Assembly: GCA_023229645.1 (NCBI GenBank)
Contig: JALNYU010000004.1
Coordinates: 62,001-126,000, forward strand
From: Nevskia sp.
GTDB taxonomy: Bacteria > Pseudomonadota > Gammaproteobacteria > Nevskiales > Nevskiaceae
Direction: 5' to 3'
Length of the DNA: 64,000 bases
The notes under the pieces are model-generated. The model was not told the origin of the DNA. It did no database searches and worked only from the letters and a program-made list of their open reading frames with translations. The position numbers and the translations under genes are program-made. Numbering within the stretch: position 1 is the first letter of the stretch; every line of letters starts with the position of its first letter. This document shows, piece by piece, positions 60,408 to 64,000 of this stretch.

Positions 60408-61429
60408 TCGACCGCAGCGGCGACGGCAACACGTAAATCGCGATAACCGAGTTGGGTCTGTAATTCCGTTAACTTCAACTGTGCCGCTTCGCGCGTATTA
60501 AAGCCACGCAGTTGCACGCTGTTCCAGCGTCTGCCGTTAACAGTTCTGACCCGAACAACCGCCACATAGCCGCTGGCATCCAACTTTTGCTTTGCCGCCG
60601 CGGCATTTTGCGGATCCGAAAATGCACCGACCATGACCACCCAGCCGCCATCCTCAACAGCAGGCAAATCAGCAGCTGCCGCGCTCGGCGTTGGATTCTG
60701 AATAAGCGGTGCTGCCGCTGCAACAGCGGCTTTATCGGCCGCTATCGATTGCTCAGGATCAGCGCGATCGGCAATCGCCGGTGTCGCGGCAGTGGCGCGA
60801 GTGGCCGGCGGCGATAAGGCGTAATCGCGCCGAGCGGCATCCCACCCCGCGGCATCGCGCGGCATCGGCCGCAGTGGGCTCAGGCCGGGCTCGTAACACG
60901 CAGATGGCCGCAATACATCTAAGCCGCCCCCCGAAACCGGGGTCACTGATAGTGCACCGGATGCAACGCAACTCAGCATCCGCGAACCCTGACGCTCAAA
61001 AAAATACTCGCCTTTCGCAAGACTCGACCGCTGCCCCGCGAAATACACGTAAACCGGCCAAGTCCGTACGGCGACAGGTGGCGACCAGCGCACGTACAAA
61101 TAGCCCTGCCACAGACTGAAGATGCTGCGGAGATCTTGGACGTCATCGGCTGCGGGAAGCTTTTCAATCGCCAGCGCCGCATCTGGGCCTAGCTCCAGCA
61201 AACCATCCGCACCGAACCGAAGTACAGCGTGCCCGGCGCTACCGACGCGCAATACATCGCGCTCCTGCAGCGCCTCGCCGGCGTGCAATTGCCGGCTTTG
61301 CCCTAGGTGTTCAACCCTGACCGCGCCGGCAAGTTGCTCTGCCACCAGCACCGGCGATGCCTGCGCCGATAAAATCGTCGAATACGCGATAACTATCAGA
61401 AAAATCTGGGTTCGGTTGCGTCTTATCAA
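60404..61429 (-). CDS. FecR-like/SPOR-domain protein
   Basis: 341 residues with a signal peptide (MIRRNRTQIFLIVIAYSTIL, cleavage near AQA-SPV). Residues ~30-150 resemble a FecR-type beta domain (GEALQERDVLRVGSAGHAVL, RFGADGLLELGPDAALAIE), then an Ala/Pro-rich linker, and a C-terminal SPOR domain (~265-340; WVVMVGAFSDPQNAAAAKQK and WNSVQLRGFNTREAAQLKL) that in other proteins binds denuded peptidoglycan at division septa. Probably periplasmic and cell-wall associated. Its stop codon overlaps that of the acyltransferase gene (CTAA). Confidence 0.75.
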   Translation of the reverse strand: MIRRNRTQIFLIVIAYSTILSAQASPVLVAEQLAGAVRVEHLGQSRQLHAGEALQERDVLRVGSAGHAVLRFGADGLLELGPDAALAIEKLPAADDVQDLRSIFSLWQGYLYVRWSPPVAVRTWPVYVYFAGQRSSLAKGEYFFERQGSRMLSCVASGALSVTPVSGGGLDVLRPSACYEPGLSPLRPMPRDAAGWDAARRDYALSPPATRATAATPAIADRADPEQSIAADKAAVAAAAPLIQNPTPSAAAADLPAVEDGGWVVMVGAFSDPQNAAAAKQKLDASGYVAVVRVRTVNGRRWNSVQLRGFNTREAAQLKLTELQTQLGYRDLRVAVAAAVD

Positions 61430-62124
61430 CTTATGTTGCCTTTACTCGGTAAACCACGGTCCCACCTTAAATGCGTAGCGCAATAAATACGAATCGATAC
61501 CGCCGTTCGCTGCAATTGTGCGCCGAAAAAGTCCCCTTCGCGCGTTGCAGCAAACGACCTATTGGCGGGCTTATTTTGTGATACCGCTGGAAAACAAAAC
61601 CTGAGTCATTATTCTTGTTTTACGCATAATTTCGCCCATTTTCCAGCTAACGCACAATAGAAATGACGCCAAAAATTACGTTATTTGATCTATTTAACGC
61701 CTGCCAGTGCTGAATTATAGAATAATTTCCAGCAGTTTCCGGAAAGCCATTAGAGTTTATTTGTAATATTTCATTGGATACTACAATTTAATCAAAAATT
61801 CAATTTAACTATTTGATTTATATATTTTTTAATAAATTAAAACATTAAATAAAAAATAAATTTAACGATTATTTAGGTCTTTTTTTCGCTAAAACTTGAA
61901 AGATACAGACCGACCGACAGTTCTGTAACCCGATAAATTGTATATATCCACACCAAAGTAGATAGGCTCCAGCGGAATCTTCCCTCTTATCGGTTAATAG
62001 CGCCCGCTTATTTTGACGATAGGCTTGGTTTTCTCCGCTTGTGGCCCGTAGCGCTGCCGATCATCGGTAGCAGCCGTCTTGCCAAGCCAATCCAGCAAGC
62101 ATGTGTCCCAACACGAGGGAACCC
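61430..62124. other. 695-bp AT-rich intergenic region
   Basis: No credible gene. From about 61560 to 61900 the DNA becomes very A+T-rich, with 61780-61870 almost pure A/T (TTTATATATTTTTTAATAAAT type), against a G+C-rich background. It separates the divergent FecR/SPOR and MHYT/GGDEF genes and so must hold both promoters, but no -35/-10 pair is clear. The last part (61960-62100) returns to normal composition. GAGGGA (62116-62121) is the ribosome site of the downstream gene. Confidence 0.6.
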
Positions 62125-63426
62125 ATGCAAGGCCATTACGACATTGTTCTGATTTTCGCCACGTACTGCGTCGCCACCGCGACCGCTTACAGCGTGCTGG
62201 AACTCGGCAGCCAGTTAGCTAACGATAGGTCGTTGCGGCAGCGGGTTTGGATGTTGATCGGCTCGCTCGCCGTTGGCACCGGGATCTGGTCGGCACATCA
62301 CCTTGCTATGCGGTCGTTCGGGCTGCCGACAAACGGGATTACAACGGCCTATCAAATCCTCGCCTGGGGCGCGGCGGTCTGCGTCGCCGCAGCGTTCTTG
62401 AATCTCGCCCAGCGCGTCCGCGTTTCCCTCACCCAAACAGTCGCGTTTGGCTTGCTAATCGGTGCTGGGCTCTCGGTGATTCACTACAGTGGCGTCGTCG
62501 GCGCTTACCTTGCACCGCCGATGGTCATCAGCACAACCGGCGCATTAGGCCTAATCCTAGCGGCAGTAGCGGGGATGGGTCTGGCTTACCTTACGTCCTT
62601 TACAACAGCAAACCGCGGCAAGCGCTACCGTCTGCGCGCTGCAGCGAGCGCCGCGGCGCTGCTCTGCGGCTTGCACTTTGGTTATCTCAGTGTCGCTGAA
62701 CTCGGTGGCTTTTCAGCACCCGAGGTTGCCCAACAGGAACCTTCCTACCTTACCCACACGTTGCTGGCGAATTTGCTGAGTGCCGGCTTGACTTGCTTCA
62801 TGCTTGCAGCGGTACTGTGGCTATCCGTTATCGACGCCAAGCTTGCTATTGAGCGCTTACGGATTGCACAGGAATTGGCGGAATCGGAGCGGCTTTATCG
62901 CCTAGCCTATTACGATAATGTCACGCAATTACCGAATCGAATTTTATTTACCGAGAAACTGCTGAAGCAACTTGTTGATGCAGGCGCAGGCGCTGAAAAA
63001 CGTCCGGGCTTCGGCTTGATTTATGCCGAACTCAGCAATTATCGGAATTTAGTCGAACAGCTTGGTCAGGATCGTTTCGACCGCATCTTGAAAACCTTGG
63101 CGCAACAAGTATCGCAGTCGCTACAGGCAAACGATCTCTTGGCGCGCCTGACCCCGAACGGCCTTATCCTGCTGGTTCAGGAGCGGAAGGGGCACGATAC
63201 CCAGGCCGTACTGAATATTATCCGTGCGCAACTCAGCACACCGGTACGAGACAACGACGTTTATTTCCGTTTCATGTGGGGCATTGGCTTTAGTCGTTAT
63301 CCAGAACACGGGAATTCTATTCAGGCCTTGCTGTTTTCAGCGATGAAGATCCAAAGCCAGATCGGTACCGAAGTGAAACATATCGGCGTTGCTACCGCGG
63401 CATCGGGGTATGCCTTGGCGTCCTAA
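62125..63426 (+). CDS. membrane protein with degenerate MHYT sensor and degenerate GGDEF domain
   Basis: 433 residues from the ATG at 62125 (MQGHYDIVLIFATY, the usual MHYT-protein N terminus; GAGG precedes it; an ATG at 62101 is less likely). Seven helices follow the MHYT layout, but the motif copies read AHHLAM and IHYSGV rather than MHYxGM, so the proposed metal site is damaged. The C-terminal ~165 residues start like a diguanylate cyclase (YRLAYYDNVTQLPNRILFTE), yet the GGDEF signature position reads TPNGL (ARLTPNGLILLVQ). It is therefore unlikely to make c-di-GMP and may be a receptor or structural remnant. Confidence 0.8.
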   Translation: MQGHYDIVLIFATYCVATATAYSVLELGSQLANDRSLRQRVWMLIGSLAVGTGIWSAHHLAMRSFGLPTNGITTAYQILAWGAAVCVAAAFLNLAQRVRVSLTQTVAFGLLIGAGLSVIHYSGVVGAYLAPPMVISTTGALGLILAAVAGMGLAYLTSFTTANRGKRYRLRAAASAAALLCGLHFGYLSVAELGGFSAPEVAQQEPSYLTHTLLANLLSAGLTCFMLAAVLWLSVIDAKLAIERLRIAQELAESERLYRLAYYDNVTQLPNRILFTEKLLKQLVDAGAGAEKRPGFGLIYAELSNYRNLVEQLGQDRFDRILKTLAQQVSQSLQANDLLARLTPNGLILLVQERKGHDTQAVLNIIRAQLSTPVRDNDVYFRFMWGIGFSRYPEHGNSIQALLFSAMKIQSQIGTEVKHIGVATAASGYALAS

Positions 63427-63485
63427 ATTCTGAAGTGGCGGGCGCCTATGCGCGCAACCACCACTTATAACGACCCTGAGCCTTG

Positions 63486-63524
63486 GGCCGTGTTGAGCTA
63501 AACACTCGCACGGCCTCTTTTTTT
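63486..63524 (+). terminator. candidate terminator after the MHYT/GGDEF gene
   Basis: GGCCGTG (63486-63492) pairs with CACGGCC (63509-63515), followed by TCTTTTTTT; an alternative inner hairpin GTGTT-GAGCTA-AACAC (63490-63505) also exists. It overlaps the end of the facing Kef-type gene. Confidence 0.6.
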
Positions 63525-64000
63525 GGGCTCGATTTCTTCACCGCCAGTCGTATCGCCGACCGCTTCGTCCGCTTCAAACAGCTGCTCGAGTTCCCGAGAT
63601 ACGTCCTTAGCACTTTGGATCAGCGCTTTTTCGTCGCGATAAATCGCGTGCTGGCGCTGTAACGTATCTTGATCAAACTGCCGAAACCGCTCGATGTCGC
63701 GCGCGACGCGCGCATCATCGTCACCCAACGCCCGTAGTAGTTGCGCGGTGACATCAAGACTCGACCCGTAAGCGCGACGAAAAATGTCAACGATACCGAG
63801 GTCCATCAAACGCATCGCATGCTGACGATCGCGCGCACAAGCAAAAATCCGCAGATTGGGAAAATGCCGACGCACAACTTGCGCAACCCGCATCGACTGC
63901 TCGACGTCGGAGATCGCCAATACAAAAAAGCGGGCTTTGTCGACACGTGCCGCACGCAAGACTTCTAGGCGTCCGGCATCGCTGTAAAAAATGGTGTTGC
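63498..64000 (-). CDS. KefB/KefC-type potassium efflux protein, C-terminal part
   Basis: The frame is open to the right window edge, so only the last ~167 residues are seen. FYSDAGRLEVLRAARVDKAR and LRIFACARDRQHAMRLMDLG match the RCK/TrkA-N nucleotide-binding domain of glutathione-gated potassium/proton antiporters of the monovalent cation:proton antiporter-2 family (KefB/KefC: VFYGDATRMDLL and ARARDVDHYIRL). The C-terminal tail is acidic, then basic (EEIEPKKRGR). The membrane antiporter domain would lie outside the window. An in-frame TTG at 63959 is not the start. Confidence 0.82.
   Translation of the reverse strand, partial: NTIFYSDAGRLEVLRAARVDKARFFVLAISDVEQSMRVAQVVRRHFPNLRIFACARDRQHAMRLMDLGIVDIFRRAYGSSLDVTAQLLRALGDDDARVARDIERFRQFDQDTLQRQHAIYRDEKALIQSAKDVSRELEQLFEADEAVGDTTGGEEIEPKKRGRASV

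Noticed and set aside
62046..62063. TGGCCCGTAGCGCTGC as a sigma-54 promoter for the MHYT/GGDEF gene
   Set aside because: Spacing between GG and GC is one base too long and the -24 element is imperfect.
1..64000. CRISPR arrays, tRNA/rRNA genes, transposases or prophage genes
   Set aside because: None recognised on reading both strands; the only short repeats are the algG repeat and the two inverted-repeat elements.

Overview
The window looks like chromosomal DNA of a gammaproteobacterium outside the well-studied Pseudomonas/Enterobacteriaceae models. The signs are a proton-pumping NADH dehydrogenase operon in nuoH-I-J-K-L-M-N order, a GlrK-QseG-GlrR type two-component system, a complete alginate operon, a YbhP/cardiolipin synthase pair and a split glycine decarboxylase. 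I see no phage, transposase, tRNA, rRNA or CRISPR array. The genus cannot be named from sequence reading alone.

Layout. (1) 1-7202 (+): the 3' half of the nuo operon, closed by a perfect hairpin shared with the facing genes. (2) 7319-13796 (-): a PfkB-family sugar/nucleoside kinase, then a glycine cleavage operon gcvT-gcvH-gcvPA-tpx-gcvPB. A tandem glycine riboswitch leads the operon, and a thiol peroxidase gene sits between the two glycine decarboxylase subunits. (3) 13882-19348 (-): a tight group encoding an AfsA-like hotdog protein with a PilZ-like C terminus, an Old Yellow Enzyme homologue and two short-chain dehydrogenases, with a secreted lactonase-type beta-propeller upstream. The AfsA/ene-reductase/ketoreductase content resembles gamma-butyrolactone or butenolide signal synthesis. 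(4) 19569-22253: an HxlR regulator, two quinone/NAD(P)H reductases and two 95-99 bp inverted-repeat elements. (5) 22559-26840 (+): an endonuclease/exonuclease/phosphatase-family protein, cardiolipin synthase, and an SbmA/YddA-like ABC protein whose ATPase domain has lost key residues. (6) 26791-33082 (-): a stand-alone GH94 enzyme resembling 1,2-beta-oligoglucan phosphorylase, and a large unassigned discoidin-like/(alpha/alpha)-barrel protein.

(7) 33127-53345: the most striking part. A GlrK-QseG-GlrR-like system (-) lies back to back with a 12-gene alginate operon (+), algA-D-8-44-K-E-G-I-J-F-X-L. The 462 bp between them hold a perfect -24/-12 sigma-54 promoter (36795-36810) and three TGTC-N10-GACA-type sites, the motif known for GlrR. 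The DNA therefore suggests that alginate is switched on by GlrR with sigma-54 here, rather than only by the AlgU/AlgR/AlgB circuitry of Pseudomonas. The operon covers precursor supply (AlgA, AlgD), polymerisation with c-di-GMP control (Alg8, Alg44), periplasmic passage, epimerisation and clearance (AlgK, AlgG, AlgX, AlgL), acetylation (AlgI, AlgJ, AlgF, AlgX) and outer-membrane export (AlgE).

(8) 53418-64000: an AidB-like acyl-CoA dehydrogenase, a YqhA-family membrane protein, Mfd, an acyltransferase-3 protein, a FecR-like/SPOR protein, a 0.7 kb AT-rich gap, a membrane protein with degenerate MHYT and GGDEF domains, and the 3' end of a KefB/KefC-type potassium efflux gene cut by the window edge.
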